This document shows positions 13,404 to 22,734 of a stretch of 37,728 nucleotides of DNA, piece by piece. Source of the stretch: Clostridiaceae bacterium (GTDB lineage Bacteria > Bacillota > Clostridia > Oscillospirales > Acutalibacteraceae); contig JAETSR010000018.1 in assembly GCA_021769555.1 (NCBI GenBank), positions 1-37,728 of the forward strand, written 5' to 3'. The translations under genes were made by a program, and so were the position numbers. The notes below the pieces were generated by a model. That model did not search any database. It saw only the letters and a list, made by a program, of their open reading frames with translations, and was not told the origin of the DNA. Numbering within the stretch: the stretch's first letter is position 1; each line of letters opens with the position of its first letter.

Positions 13404-15836
13404 CTATGCCGGTACAAGGTTCTCTATGGCCAGTATCACCTTTTTGGCCACCGCCTCGCCTATGCGGTCGATGTCCGCATCCTCCCGCACAATGATCTGG
13501 TCGGCCAGCTTGGCAATGGTCAGGTGCACTACTATGCCGCCCCTTTGGGGCTGGGCGGCGGCCCTTGCCACCTGTACGCTTTCCTTATTGGGCAGCACCC
13601 GGCTGCCACGGGGCAGGTCTACAAGCTCCGGGCCTTCTTCGCCCACCCATGTGGGGCCGCCCCGCCAGTTGTTGGTGCCCTCGGCGTTAGCGCCCACGCC
13701 GCCGCCTCCACCGCCGCCGAATATGCCGCCAAACAGCCCGCTCACCTTGCCGGATACCCAGGAAAGGGCGTCCGCTACAGCTGAAATAATGGGCTGGATG
13801 GCGTTCCAGACGTTTTGCACTACGCCCAAAATGCCGTTAAAGACGGTTTGTGTGACATTGAAAAGCAGCTGGAATACGCTGATTGCCATGTCCAGTATGG
13901 GGGAAATGACAGACCACGCAGAGGAAAGCACGCTGGAAATTAGCGGCGCTGCCTGCCCTATGATCTGCTGTATCCACCCCATTTTGCTGCCGACAAACTC
14001 CAGCACCGTGCCCACTTTCTGGCCGATGCCGTCAAAGATGGTCTGGAATACGGGGGCCAGGGTAGAAATGACCTGCCCGATGCCCTCCACCAGCCCGCCT
14101 ATGACCGGGGCCGCCGCGCTTATGATGGAGCCTATTTGTGTGACTACTGTCTCCAATACCGGCAGCACGGCGGGGATCACCGCCTGCACCGTGTCCATAA
14201 TGCTGGCAATAACCGGCATGACCGCTGTGCCCACCTGCTGGATGGCCCCCATGACCGCCCCGCCGAAGCTCATAACAGACGGCATGATGGACTGGAAACC
14301 GCCCGCTATGCTGGCTATGACCGGAAGCACCGTGTCAAAGGCGCTCACCAGGGTGGGCATGGCTGCAGCCGCAAAGTCTATGGCCCCGCCTATGCCGCTT
14401 ATGACAGCCTCCCCAAAGGAAACAAGGTAGGGGGAGGCTGATTTCAGCATGGAGCCAAGCCCCGAGGTTATCTTTCCAAAGGCCGGGCCGATTTTAGGCA
14501 GCAGGCCGTCAAAGACAGAGGTGACAAGCCCGCCCATGCTGGAGGGCAGTATGCCCTTGATACCGGCCTTTAAGCTTTTAACGATTTCACCGCCCGCAGC
14601 CTTGATTTTCGGGCCTGCGGACTTGATGCCGGACTTTATTGCCCCCGGCAGGGAGGACATGACCCGCCCTATCATGGGGATGGCGTTGTTAAACAGGAAC
14701 GTGGAGGCCGTGTCCACCAGGCTCTGCATGGAGCCGGTCACGTCCCCGCCTATAGCCATGTTGCCCAGCAGATTTTGGGCAGCGGCTTTCATGGCTGAGA
14801 AAGAGCCGCTAAAGGTCTCGCTGGCCTCCTTTGCCGTGGTGCCTGTAACCCCCAGCTGGTTCTGTACGGCGTGGATGGCGTTGTATACGTCCGACAGGTT
14901 GTCGATATTGTACTCGGTGCCGGTAAGCTTCTGGGCGTCCTGCAGCAGCCGCTGCATTTCTTCCTTGGTGCCGCCATACCCCAGCTTGAGGTTGTCCAGC
15001 ATGGTATAGTTTTGTTTGGCAAAACCCTGGTAGGCGTTCTGGATGGACTCCATGTCCGTGCCGAATTTGTTGGCGTTGTCGGACATATCGCCCATAGCCA
15101 TGTCGGCCACCGTGGCGGCCTTGGCGGTATCCCCGCTTAAGCTGCTGATAAGTGACGCCGAAAAGCTGGTGACCTGTTCCATGTACTCGTTGGCAGACAG
15201 GCCAGCCGTTTTGAAAGCCGAGGCGGCGTTTGCCTTGACCACGCCGGAGCTGTCCTTAAAGAGCGTATCCACGCCCCCAAGGCTCTGCTCCAGCTTGGCC
15301 CCCTGGCTGATAGCCCCCATGGTGACGGTCGCGGCTGCCAGGGTCACGGGGATCACCACGTTTTTCCCCACCGCCGCAAGGCCGGACTTTATCTTGGAAA
15401 GGCCAGCCGTAACGCCGTCTTTCAGCTTTACCGTGGCATGGGCCACCAGCTTCCCCACGGACTTCACCTTATTGGTGACGCCCTTAATCAGGGAGGTGGC
15501 CCCGTCCTTGAGTTTCACAAAGGGGCGGGCCACCAGCTTGCCCACCCCTTTGACCTTATTGCTTACATTCCGTATTTTGTCGCTGGCGGCGTCCTTAAGG
15601 GCTGCTGCCATGACGATCTTCTTTCTTAGCGGCTGGGCCTTTTGCTTTAGGCTCTCCATAGCCTTATGGGCCGCCGTAGCGTCCAGCCGTGCCGTGCGTT
15701 TTTTATCCCAGGTGGCTTTCAGCTCCTGCTTGGTCTTGGCCACATCCTGCCGGAAAGCGCTCTGCTCCTGCCGTATGCTGCGCAGGGTGGCCGACATATT
15801 GTCCTTAATGGAGATAGCTCCCTTGATAACGCCCAA
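13404..15836 (-). CDS. Tail tape measure protein
   Basis: The 810-residue protein starts at TTG 15836, directly after the stop of the frameshifted chaperone. The N-terminal third is basic and helical, with a duplicated segment ([20 protein letters not shown] and [20 protein letters not shown]). The tape-measure TP901-like region ([36 protein letters not shown]) comes next. The C-terminal 400 residues are hydrophobic and repetitive ([20 protein letters not shown]). It sets tail length and passes DNA into the cell. This is the longest gene of the tail operon, as usual. Confidence 0.95.
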   Translation of the reverse strand: MGVIKGAISIKDNMSATLRSIRQEQSAFRQDVAKTKQELKATWDKKRTARLDATAAHKAMESLKQKAQPLRKKIVMAAALKDAASDKIRNVSNKVKGVGKLVARPFVKLKDGATSLIKGVTNKVKSVGKLVAHATVKLKDGVTAGLSKIKSGLAAVGKNVVIPVTLAAATVTMGAISQGAKLEQSLGGVDTLFKDSSGVVKANAASAFKTAGLSANEYMEQVTSFSASLISSLSGDTAKAATVADMAMGDMSDNANKFGTDMESIQNAYQGFAKQNYTMLDNLKLGYGGTKEEMQRLLQDAQKLTGTEYNIDNLSDVYNAIHAVQNQLGVTGTTAKEASETFSGSFSAMKAAAQNLLGNMAIGGDVTGSMQSLVDTASTFLFNNAIPMIGRVMSSLPGAIKSGIKSAGPKIKAAGGEIVKSLKAGIKGILPSSMGGLVTSVFDGLLPKIGPAFGKITSGLGSMLKSASPYLVSFGEAVISGIGGAIDFAAAAMPTLVSAFDTVLPVIASIAGGFQSIMPSVMSFGGAVMGAIQQVGTAVMPVIASIMDTVQAVIPAVLPVLETVVTQIGSIISAAAPVIGGLVEGIGQVISTLAPVFQTIFDGIGQKVGTVLEFVGSKMGWIQQIIGQAAPLISSVLSSAWSVISPILDMAISVFQLLFNVTQTVFNGILGVVQNVWNAIQPIISAVADALSWVSGKVSGLFGGIFGGGGGGGVGANAEGTNNWRGGPTWVGEEGPELVDLPRGSRVLPNKESVQVARAAAQPQRGGIVVHLTIAKLADQIIVREDADIDRIGEAVAKKVILAIENLVPA

Positions 15837-16453
15837 TCAGCCACCCCCTTTTGTGTCAATCTGGAACATGGCGGCCCTGTCCTCCAGGGCCTTTTCCATG
15901 GACGCAGCATAAAAGAGCCGGGATTCACGATCCAGGCTCAAAAACCTTTCCGCATCCCAGCCCTTTTGTATGTAGTAGTGCAGCAGGTACGCCTCGCCAT
16001 CCTGGGTTATGAGTTTTTTAACTCTTTTACCGCCGTAACATCCTTATCCTGGCCGCCGATCACGCCGCTGAGCTTCATGACTGCCGCCGCGATCTGGTTT
16101 ATCTCGAATATCTCAAAAGCGTTTACGATATCCAAAGGCTCATGCAGGGTACGCTCCTCCGGGGGGAGGTCGGCCTCGGCCTCCATGATTTCTTTGGCGG
16201 CGGCCTTTAAGTCCGGCTCCACCATAGCCAGGTAAACGCCGTATTTGTCGCTGCGGCCCCTGTCTATGCTGTCGTCCACCTCGTTACATTCTGCGATCTC
16301 GTTATAGGTCAGGCTGCGGATGGTGATATCCTGATCCAGGCCGGGCACATGGAGCACCTGCTTTTTGTGCGCCTTTTTGGCCTGCAGCCGCTGCATGGCC
16401 TTGCGGGAAAATTCAGCCAAAAGGCTCTTTTTATTTTCTGCCACTGTAAGCAC
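15837..16453 (-). CDS. Tail assembly chaperone long form by programmed -1 frameshift
   Basis: Reading starts as the XkdN-like gene at 16453, shifts -1 at A AAA AAC (16013-16019) and continues in the overlapping frame to the TGA at 15837-15839. The total is about 205 residues (147 + 58). The extension reads LITQDGEAYLLHYYIQKG and then LDRESRLFYAASMEKALEDR, clearly protein-like. It has no start codon with a ribosome site and exactly fills the gap before the tape measure start. The arrangement matches the G/GT-type (lambda) and E/E' (P2) chaperone pairs that load the tape measure protein. Confidence 0.85.
16007..16453 (-). CDS. Tail assembly chaperone short form (XkdN-like)
   Basis: The 148-residue protein starts MLTVAENKKSLLAEFSRKAM and contains LDQDITIRSLTYNEIAECNE. 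It is acidic and helical, as in XkdN/DUF-type tail chaperones coded between tube and tape measure genes. The last codons before the stop hold the A AAA AAC slippery heptamer, so part of the translation should continue into the extension. The short form is expected to be in large excess. Confidence 0.88.
   Translation of the reverse strand: MLTVAENKKSLLAEFSRKAMQRLQAKKAHKKQVLHVPGLDQDITIRSLTYNEIAECNEVDDSIDRGRSDKYGVYLAMVEPDLKAAAKEIMEAEADLPPEERTLHEPLDIVNAFEIFEINQIAAAVMKLSGVIGGQDKDVTAVKELKNS
16013..16019 (-). promoter_or_regulatory. Slippery heptamer A AAA AAC (-1 frameshift site)
   Basis: In the reading frame of the XkdN-like gene the bases are TTA AAA AAC, an X XXY YYZ site, two codons before the stop. 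A -1 shift here joins the frame of the 58-residue extension. Confidence 0.85.
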
Positions 16454-16461
16454 CTCCTAAA

Positions 16462-16896
16462 TTATGCGATCTTGTCCAGGTTCACAAGGTCGGACGGGGT
16501 AAAGCCGCCGCTTACCTCCTGCTCGATAATTGCGCCCATTTCCATACTGATAAGGGGCAGCTCGTTAAACCAGATATTATCGCAGCTATAGCGCTCGATC
16601 TGCCCGCCCACGGCGTCCGGGTCTGCCAGCTTGGTAATGATCTGGCTGCGCTGGTCGATGCCCTTTTTCCAGTTCTCAAATACGGCGTTGTACCGGGAAT
16701 ACACCTTTTTGGTGGTGAGGGTCAGCTCACCCTTAAGGCCGGTCATTTTGCTGTCCACGTCCAGGCCCAGCTGCACGTCCTCCCGGTTGGCGGTTATTTT
16801 CAGCTCCACCTTGGACAGCTCAAAGATTTTCTCGCCGTCCACCCACACCTCGCCCCAGGTGCCGGAAAGGGTCTTATTTCCCCTGATTTTGCTCAT
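16462..16896 (-). CDS. Tail tube protein (XkdM-like)
   Basis: The start is ATG 16896, preceded by AAAGGAG (144 residues). The pattern MSKIRGNKTLSGTWGEVWVD, then FELSKVELKITANRED and KMTGLKGELTLTTKK, is typical of XkdM/gpFII-type tube subunits. The protein forms hexameric rings inside the contractile sheath. It lies directly after the sheath gene, the standard order. Confidence 0.95.
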   Translation of the reverse strand: MSKIRGNKTLSGTWGEVWVDGEKIFELSKVELKITANREDVQLGLDVDSKMTGLKGELTLTTKKVYSRYNAVFENWKKGIDQRSQIITKLADPDAVGGQIERYSCDNIWFNELPLISMEMGAIIEQEVSGGFTPSDLVNLDKIA

Positions 16897-16910
16897 GCGC
16901 TTCTCCTTTC

Positions 16911-17975
16911 CTACATATTGCACACCAGGCTCAAATCTTCCATGGCGTCCACAAATTTGACGTTGCTGGAAATAAACACCTTGGAGCCGGTGTTGTACAT
17001 GGCGATATCAATGTCGCTCATGTCGGTGGTGTCGATGCCCTTGCCCTCAATATACAGCCGCTGCTGCTCGATATCCACGGCGGCGGTATTGTCAAAGCTG
17101 CGGTCAAGCACATTGCCCTCCAGGGATTTCTGGTAGGCAACGATGGCCGCCACAAAAGCCTGTTTGTTGTCGTAGTCGTTGATGACCTTGCCCACATAGG
17201 CGTCCTCAAAGGTGCTGCGGATATCGTCCTGGTACAAGTCCACCCCTTCCATGATTTTGATTTTGGAAAACTCCTCGCCATGCTCGGCGGTAAAGGTGGT
17301 CAGGCTGTTCACGCCCCGGCCTATCTTGTATTTCTCGCTGTCAAAGACGATCACCAGCTCCCCCTTGTCGATCCGTTCGTCCGGGTCGTCCGGCACATCC
17401 GCGCTCACAATATCCGAAAGCACAAAATAGGTGCTGCTGCGGGCCAGGGAAAGCCCTGCCAGCACCCCGGCTATCCGGGTGCAGTATTCAGCCGTGGAGA
17501 AAGCCTCCCCGCCAAGGGTGCTCTTGATATTTCCCGTGGTCAGGTTGATAATGCCCTCATGGTCGGCCACGCACTCCGGCAGCACGGCCTTAAAGGTCTT
17601 GTGGTCTTTTTCCCGTTCTTCCTTGATCCAGGCGGATACCAGGGTCTTTTCGTCATTGGTGATACCCGGCACCGTGAGATAGTTCCACTTCAAGTCCCGC
17701 AGCTTCTTAAGCCAGGGGGACAGGCTTTCCGTAGCGGTGGGCACCTTTACCACGATGACCTTGTAAGGGCCGCCCTCATAAAGCAGCTTGAGGTATTCAT
17801 AATTGCGCTGGGTAAACTGCGAAAAGTCCACGTCCAAAATGCTTTTATAAATACTTACAGGCTGCCCGCCCTCGGTATCATCCTTGAGGATAACGGCCAC
17901 AATGCCGCGCTCGCTGCGCTGGATGGCGGTCAGGCCCTTGGTCTTGAAAATGATATTGATCTCAGGCAATCCCAT
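16911..17975 (-). CDS. Contractile tail sheath protein (XkdK-like)
   Basis: The 354-residue protein begins MGLPEINIIFKTKGLTAIQR and contains the sheath signatures RSERGIVAVILKDD and AFSTAEYCTRIAGVLAGLSL. The C-terminal domain has ANNN-type strand exchange elements (SDIDIAMYNTGSKVFISSNV). Its presence shows a myovirus with contractile tail. Length is near the usual for the short PBSX-type sheath proteins (about 440), slightly smaller. Confidence 0.95.
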   Translation of the reverse strand: MGLPEINIIFKTKGLTAIQRSERGIVAVILKDDTEGGQPVSIYKSILDVDFSQFTQRNYEYLKLLYEGGPYKVIVVKVPTATESLSPWLKKLRDLKWNYLTVPGITNDEKTLVSAWIKEEREKDHKTFKAVLPECVADHEGIINLTTGNIKSTLGGEAFSTAEYCTRIAGVLAGLSLARSSTYFVLSDIVSADVPDDPDERIDKGELVIVFDSEKYKIGRGVNSLTTFTAEHGEEFSKIKIMEGVDLYQDDIRSTFEDAYVGKVINDYDNKQAFVAAIVAYQKSLEGNVLDRSFDNTAAVDIEQQRLYIEGKGIDTTDMSDIDIAMYNTGSKVFISSNVKFVDAMEDLSLVCNM

Positions 17976-17979
17976 TGCC

Positions 17980-18462
17980 TCACGTCCTTTCTGTATTGCT
18001 TATATGAATATCCAGCTCCTCCATAAGGGGCGGCTGGGGCGGTTCCTGCAGGCTGTCCCGGAAACTGAGGGTAAAGGTGCAGTGCAGCACCCGGTCAACC
18101 ACCTTGAGGGAAACGTCCGGCACCGTAATAGCCCGGTCCTCGCCCCCGTCCGTAAAGCGGAACACGGGCCGCACCGCCCCGTCCACCTCCTGGCCCATGC
18201 GCAAATATTCTGCGTTGCTTTCCGAGGCCGTATGGATAGCGGCGTCCACCAGCACCCGGCGGTCTGTGTGGGCTGCGCTTGCCGTGGTGTTGGCGGCGGG
18301 GATGATATCCAGGAAGATATAGTCCTCTATATCCGGCTCCGGCGCGTCATTCTGCGTTTTGGGTATTTCCTCACAGAACACGTCAAAGGCCGGGTACAGG
18401 CCCTTAAACAGTCCCACAAGGCTTTCTTTTATGCTTTCAAATATAGTGGACGCCACCGCCAT
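17980..18462 (-). CDS. Tail terminator-like protein (XkdJ/DUF6838 type)
   Basis: The 160-residue protein contains FESIKESLVGLFKGLYP, PDIEDYIFLDIIPAANTTAS and a late strand LHCTFTLSFRD. It resembles the phage tail-terminator family that caps the tail tube at the neck. The start choice is uncertain. ATG 18462 is only one base from GGAGG, GTG 18456 has ideal spacing (7) from it, and ATG 18477 overlaps the previous stop. It is located between the gp10-type connector and the sheath, as expected. Confidence 0.82.
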   Translation of the reverse strand: MAVASTIFESIKESLVGLFKGLYPAFDVFCEEIPKTQNDAPEPDIEDYIFLDIIPAANTTASAAHTDRRVLVDAAIHTASESNAEYLRMGQEVDGAVRPVFRFTDGGEDRAITVPDVSLKVVDRVLHCTFTLSFRDSLQEPPQPPLMEELDIHISNTERT

Positions 18463-18473
18463 GCCTCCTTTCC

Positions 18474-18875
18474 TCATAGGTCATGTGTGCTTATGAAATC
18501 ATCCAGCCAGCCCTGCAGGAAACCGGGCAAACGGGCCGCCACCTCCTCCAGGGAGAGCTGCATCATGTGCCTGCCGGGGACAAAGCCCCGGCCCCCACGG
18601 GTTCGGTGGCCGTATTCCACAGGCTCGGCATAGTCCACATTGGTGTATACTTCAATGTAGTACTCATTCCCGCGCTTCTGGATTTTCCCCACCTTCCAGC
18701 TGTCCTGCAAGCGGCCTGTCCTTTTAGGGGTTTTTTCTTTGACCTTTCCCTGCAGCTCATAGGCCACCTGCAGCACCATCTGCTCAAACTCGGCGGGGTA
18801 TTCCTGCTCTATCATCCGGGAAAGCTGCTGCTCCAGCTTATCCAGGCCCTCAAAGCTATAATCCGTGCCAGCCAT
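18474..18875 (-). CDS. HK97 gp10-like head-tail connector (XkdI-like)
   Basis: The 133-residue protein has the family signature KVKEKTPKRTGRLQDSWKVG, followed by EVYTNVDYAEPVEYG and GFVPGRHMMQLSL. Proteins of this family sit at the head-tail junction. One-base overlap with the preceding gene and an ATGA overlap with the next show coupled translation. Confidence 0.92.
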   Translation of the reverse strand: MAGTDYSFEGLDKLEQQLSRMIEQEYPAEFEQMVLQVAYELQGKVKEKTPKRTGRLQDSWKVGKIQKRGNEYYIEVYTNVDYAEPVEYGHRTRGGRGFVPGRHMMQLSLEEVAARLPGFLQGWLDDFISTHDL

Positions 18876-19237
18876 TATGCTTTGTCCTTCTGCAGCTTTA
18901 GGGGGACATTATTGTGGGAGGGGTGCCGCTCCGGCAGGCCCGCACCGCACACAAACCGCTTGCCCAGGCGCACCGCCACCACCGTGTCCCCCGGCTGGAT
19001 ATCCACCTCCGGGCGCACGAACAGCGAAAAGTCCGTGTCCACGCTGGCCGTGGCCCTGCCCTGGCTGAGCTTGCCCCCGGTGGGGCTTGACAGGGCGCAG
19101 GGGATGGCCTCATATACTGCCTGCCCCTCCAAGCCTTTCTTGAATACGCTCTCCCCGCTGGGCTGCACCGCCTTATGGGGCCGGTAGACCGTGCAGGTAT
19201 CCGTATAAGTGCTGGCTAAAATATCCGCCTCAGTCAT
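18875..19237 (-). CDS. Head-tail joining / minor structural protein (XkdH-like)
   Basis: The 120-residue protein starts MTEADILASTYTDTCTVYRP and has a beta-rich core with VDTDFSLFVRPEVDIQPGDT, typical of XkdH/gp9-type stopper proteins that follow the gp6-like connector in Firmicutes phages. The family assignment rests on this N-terminal pattern and on exact position. Confidence 0.82.
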   Translation of the reverse strand: MTEADILASTYTDTCTVYRPHKAVQPSGESVFKKGLEGQAVYEAIPCALSSPTGGKLSQGRATASVDTDFSLFVRPEVDIQPGDTVVAVRLGKRFVCGAGLPERHPSHNNVPLKLQKDKA

Positions 19238-19601
19238 AGGGCTGCTCCCTGGGGTACTTCATCCGCCGAAAGGGGATAAGAAACTTTTCATAGTCCCGGA
19301 CAAAATTGGCGGCGTTTTGGTAGGCCGAGGCTTTATCCCGGTAGTGGATGCTGGTGTCCCCACGGGTAATGCTGGACACCTCATTCCCGCCGCTGGCAGG
19401 GGATTGGTCGGCCCGCAGCATATCCTCCACCATTTGTGCCGCCACGTCCTCCAGCGGCTCGGGCAAGTCCTTGCGGCTGCAAAATATGCGGATACGGTTC
19501 ACCGCCCGCCGCACATATCGCAGGACAACAGGCTGCTGCTCCTCCGGCAGCCCCAGGTTACTTTGCGCCGTCTGCGCTATCCGGCTGATCTGTTCCTCCA
19601 T
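19230..19601 (-). CDS. Head-tail connector adaptor (YqbG/gp6-like)
   Basis: The 123-residue helical protein has VLRYVRRAVNRIRIFCSRKD and VEDMLRADQ, then GDTSIHYRDKASAYQNAANF and a C-terminal YEKFLIPFRRMK. This matches the short adaptor proteins (DUF3199/gp6 type) that bind the portal ring. It is located right after the capsid genes. It overlaps both neighbours. Confidence 0.85.
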   Translation of the reverse strand: MEEQISRIAQTAQSNLGLPEEQQPVVLRYVRRAVNRIRIFCSRKDLPEPLEDVAAQMVEDMLRADQSPASGGNEVSSITRGDTSIHYRDKASAYQNAANFVRDYEKFLIPFRRMKYPREQPYD

Positions 19602-19848
19602 CCTTGCCCTCCTTTTTGCTGTTCCTTGCGGCTTTCGGTTTTTCCGTGGACAGCTCGGCCAGCAGGTCTGCTTTTAACCGTTCATAAAGGCCCTGCATGG
19701 CCATAGCCAGGTCACCCATGGTGGCGGGGCGGTCAGATACCGGGTCGGCAGCGCCGCCCACACGCTCAAAGCCCTGCCGTGCCAGTTTGGCGGCGTCCTC
19801 CTCGCTGGGTACTTCTTTCACTACGCCTAATTTTTTCATAGTAATCAT
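19558..19848 (-). CDS. Small unknown protein after the capsid gene
   Basis: The 96-residue protein starts at ATG 19848 with GGAGGG eight bases upstream and overlaps the capsid stop as ATGA. The N-terminus (VPSEEDAAKLARQGFERVG) could form a small helical domain. The C-terminal 30 residues are charged and low in complexity. It may be a head decoration or spacer protein, but no family is recognised. Confidence 0.72.
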   Translation of the reverse strand: MITMKKLGVVKEVPSEEDAAKLARQGFERVGGAADPVSDRPATMGDLAMAMQGLYERLKADLLAELSTEKPKAARNSKKEGKDGGTDQPDSADGAK

Positions 19849-20816
19849 GCGCCCTGCCCTCCATTTTCACCCTCCGGCTTGGCGGCAGGCTTTGCCTGCT
19901 TGAGGTTCACCAGGATGCTGGGCATTTTGTTGTCCATGATCCACAGGTCGTGGTACTTGCGGTAGTCCACGGCCCAGGCCCGTTTCTTCTGGTAGGTTTT
20001 CGGGTCAAAGATACGCACCTCATCCGTGCGGGAAACGGCAATGGGGGCGTTGCGGGGGCAGATGATCCAGTTGATGTCCAGCGCCCCCTCTGCCGGGGTA
20101 AAGCCGCCCTTTGTCTGGTTGGTGGTGGAGCCGTCATTAAACTGGTAGGCGGTTTTCAGCCGCCCGGAGCCTGCCCGGATAATGGGGTGCTGGCCGTTGA
20201 TAGCCTTGATTTTAAGGTTTACGCCGCCCTGCTGGAAATCCGTCACACTGACGGAGCGGGACAGGTTTGTGTTAAGGTCGAACAGCGCCGCCACGGAGGT
20301 GGCCATAGTGATCACCAGGGGGGTATCGTCCCCCACCACGTCCTGGACGCTGGCGATATCCGTATAAAGCTGCTTTAAGATGGTGGACTCTGCCGGGGTG
20401 TAGCCATACACGGCCCGGTCTTTTGCCATAGCCAGGGCGGCAATGGTGCTATAGCGGTAGGCGTCGATCTCCGGCACCACCTTTGTGCGCTGGAATTCCC
20501 CCATGACCGAGGAGGCGGTCAGCACAAAATTGGTATCGTTGACCTCATGCTCATCAAAGGTAAACTGGCGGCCCCTGTCCATGGTCATGGTCTTGGTCTG
20601 CCATGTAAGGTTGATAGTGCCCTCCACAAAGCCGTTTTGCCGGTCATAGTCGGCAAGGCCGTCCATATCCAGCTGGGGGATTTTTACCTCCGCGCCCCCT
20701 TCATACTTTACCAGCTTGTCATTAAGCTCCATCCAGCCGCTGGTGGCACCCGCCACCGCCGCCTTGTCAAGCTCGCTCTGAAAAACAGACGCATACTGCA
20801 AAACATTGTTAGCCAT
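19845..20816 (-). CDS. Major capsid protein (XkdG-like, HK97 fold)
   Basis: The 323-residue protein begins MANNVLQYASVFQSELDKAA and contains the region DRGRQFTFDEHEVNDTNFVL and the late QHPIIRAGSGRLKTAYQF, as in PBSX XkdG and Firmicutes major capsid proteins of the HK97 fold. It follows a scaffold gene and precedes connectors, the standard order. There is no N-terminal delta domain, so the separate scaffold presumably does that job. The C-terminal 25 residues (KPAAKPEGENGGQGA) are a flexible tail. Confidence 0.93.
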   Translation of the reverse strand: MANNVLQYASVFQSELDKAAVAGATSGWMELNDKLVKYEGGAEVKIPQLDMDGLADYDRQNGFVEGTINLTWQTKTMTMDRGRQFTFDEHEVNDTNFVLTASSVMGEFQRTKVVPEIDAYRYSTIAALAMAKDRAVYGYTPAESTILKQLYTDIASVQDVVGDDTPLVITMATSVAALFDLNTNLSRSVSVTDFQQGGVNLKIKAINGQHPIIRAGSGRLKTAYQFNDGSTTNQTKGGFTPAEGALDINWIICPRNAPIAVSRTDEVRIFDPKTYQKKRAWAVDYRKYHDLWIMDNKMPSILVNLKQAKPAAKPEGENGGQGA

Positions 20817-20817
20817 A

Positions 20818-21459
20818 TTAGTTTAACCCTCCTCTGATATTCTGCGCGATCTGATCCCGGATGGCGTTTTCCGCAGAAGCGGCCCCGCCCAGGCCCTCCG
20901 GGGTCTTGCCCCGCAGCCGTTCCTTGACAGCGGCCTCCAGGCAGCCTTTGAAAACATCCTGCACATGGGCCATGCTCTTTTCCATGGCCTCCTTGTCCGT
21001 GTAGGTAAGCAAGTCGGCAAGCCCTGCGGGGAAACCGTCCTTTTCAAGCTGCTTGAGGGCGGCGTCTTTAAGGTCGCGCTGCAGCAGCTGCGCCCGCAGG
21101 CCCTCCAATTCTTCCCGCTGGGCGTCCGCCTCGGCCTTGGCCCGCTCCTCCGGGGGAAGCTTCGAGAGCCTTGCCTGTTCCTGCTGCTGGGCGACCCATT
21201 CAGCCTTTGCGGCCTCAAGCCGGGCCTGCAGGTCGGCCTCGGTGTAGGTCTTGGCCTCCGGCTCGGGCTGGGCGGCGGGGGGCGTATCTGTTTCCGCGCC
21301 CTCTGCGGGGGCGGCGGGTGCCTTGCCGCCCAGCAGGCCGCTCAAAAACCGCTGGAAAGCGTTCTGCTGTTCCTGGGTGGGGGCGGCCTCCGGGGCCGCC
21401 TGGGGCGTACCGGCAGCGGGGGCCGCCGCGCTTTGGGTGGTATTGACTTCATCTGCCAT
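20818..21459 (-). CDS. Capsid scaffolding protein (DUF4355-type)
   Basis: The 213-residue protein has an Ala/Pro-rich N-terminus, then a long coiled coil (EADLQARLEAAKAEWVAQQQ, LPPEERAKAEADAQREELEG) and the C-terminal LADLLTYTDKEAMEKSMAHV segment common to DUF4355 scaffolds. It guides capsid assembly and is lost before packaging. It lies directly before the capsid gene. Confidence 0.92.
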   Translation of the reverse strand: MADEVNTTQSAAAPAAGTPQAAPEAAPTQEQQNAFQRFLSGLLGGKAPAAPAEGAETDTPPAAQPEPEAKTYTEADLQARLEAAKAEWVAQQQEQARLSKLPPEERAKAEADAQREELEGLRAQLLQRDLKDAALKQLEKDGFPAGLADLLTYTDKEAMEKSMAHVQDVFKGCLEAAVKERLRGKTPEGLGGAASAENAIRDQIAQNIRGGLN

Positions 21460-21517
21460 TGTGTAAATCCTCCTTAAAATGGTTTTGGGTATAATAAAAA
21501 CGCCGTTTATGCGGCGC

Positions 21518-21712
21518 TTAAATTATCTTCCTGCATACCCGGCGGTTCCAATAATGGATAGCCCGCCTTTTGTCGTTCCTGCACTCTTTATTGTTGAAAC
21601 TGACCACGGCCCCGCATTTACCGCACAGAAAGTGCCGGGGGCCGGAAAGCCCTTGCCTTTGTGTGACTGTTCCCCCGCAAAAAGGGCAGGGCCACGCCTT
21701 TTGTGTACTCAT
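21518..21712 (-). CDS. Lar-like zinc-ribbon protein 1
   Basis: The start is ATG 21712, overlapping the MuF stop as ATGA (64 residues). It has WPCPFCGGTV, then FLCGKCGAVV, and ends in HYWNRR, the CPxCG...C..CG...WN(R/T)R layout of the Lar family. Family members in E. coli relieve type I restriction; many phage copies have unknown roles. It is placed oddly among head genes. A second protein of this type is at 30498-30719. Confidence 0.8.
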   Translation of the reverse strand: MSTQKAWPCPFCGGTVTQRQGLSGPRHFLCGKCGAVVSFNNKECRNDKRRAIHYWNRRVCRKII

Positions 21713-22734
21713 GCCGCACCTCCCGCATATTTTTCCTGCCATTCCTTAAACTTGATATTTTCCGACAAGGGCAGGGCGTCCTTGCGGTCTGTAAACAGGC
21801 TCTTATCAAAGGCAGCCACCACGATGCACAGGCAGTTAGGGTGCATGGGTGGGAAGTTTACCCCGGCCACCGCCTCCTCCACCAGGAATACCCGGCCATT
21901 CAAAAGGGCGCAGTCACAGTGTGTGCTGCCCTCGGTGCCGCCGATAAAGCGGTATTTCTTGATGCCGTTTTCCTTATAGGCCAGCAGCTCCCCCTGGTTC
22001 GCAAAGTATTTGCACTCGGTACGCACCAGGCGCTGGGCGTTGTACCGGCCCCTGTCCATAACCTCATCAATGGCGCGGGCCATTTCATCCACGCCGCTGC
22101 CCTTGATAAAGCCCAGGGTGATTTCCCGCTTTGCCACAGCCGCGATATGGTCGCAGGCACCCCACACAGCCTCCGAAAAGTGCTTTTCGCTCCAGGGGTA
22201 GGAAACGATCTGCCGGATAAGGGCTGTGTCCAGTTTTGCCACGTTAAAGCCCATACCGATGCCTTTCTGCATGGAAAAGCAGCTTTCATAATAATTTACC
22301 CGAAGCATATCCCCCAAAAGGGTGGTGAGCCGGGTTTCACTGTCCCCGGCTAAATCCATCATGGCCATATAGACAGACGCCAGCAGCTGCTCCTTGCGGC
22401 TGATACGGCTTTTCATGGCTAAAGTATTCAGCTCCAGCAGGGCCTTGCTGGCTTTGGCCTTGTCCTTGCCTTTGGTATCCTCTATGTACTTTTCAATGGA
22501 CTTGCGCCAATGGCTGTATCCCCGGCCCGACAGCAGCCGGGACGCCTCGGAGGCGGTCAGGTGGTTGTCCGTTGCGTACCGGGCAAAAAGGGTGTTGATC
22601 TCTTTTTCTATACTGTAGGCCGCCTCATCGTAGAGGAAAAGCAGCTCCCGCGCCGCTTTGTCCGCCCGGCGCTCATTCTGCAAAAGGCGGCTTTTCGCGT
22701 CCTCTATCCACTCATTGCGGGTCTTATAGCTCAT
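21709..22734 (-). CDS. Minor head protein, MuF / SPP1 gp7 family
   Basis: The 341-residue protein has a helical N-terminus (ELLFLYDEAAYSIEKEINTL) and the C-terminal MuF domain: VMDRGRYNAQRLVRTECKYF, then ALLNGRVFLVEEAVAG and the conserved FPPMHPNCLCIV. In SPP1, gp7 binds the portal and helps DNA exit. It overlaps the portal stop by four bases. No toxin domain is fused. Confidence 0.94.
   Translation of the reverse strand: MSYKTRNEWIEDAKSRLLQNERRADKAARELLFLYDEAAYSIEKEINTLFARYATDNHLTASEASRLLSGRGYSHWRKSIEKYIEDTKGKDKAKASKALLELNTLAMKSRISRKEQLLASVYMAMMDLAGDSETRLTTLLGDMLRVNYYESCFSMQKGIGMGFNVAKLDTALIRQIVSYPWSEKHFSEAVWGACDHIAAVAKREITLGFIKGSGVDEMARAIDEVMDRGRYNAQRLVRTECKYFANQGELLAYKENGIKKYRFIGGTEGSTHCDCALLNGRVFLVEEAVAGVNFPPMHPNCLCIVVAAFDKSLFTDRKDALPLSENIKFKEWQEKYAGGAA

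Noticed and set aside
15441-15600. Near-identical repeats in the tape measure gene (about 90 bp apart)
   Set aside because: This is an in-frame duplication of a basic helical segment, common in tape measure proteins. It is noted in the gene entry, not as a mobile repeat.
16911-18026. Long plus-strand open frames opposite the sheath gene and other late genes
   Set aside because: The minus-strand frames encode clear phage proteins in an unbroken operon. The plus-strand frames are shadows caused by GC-rich codons.
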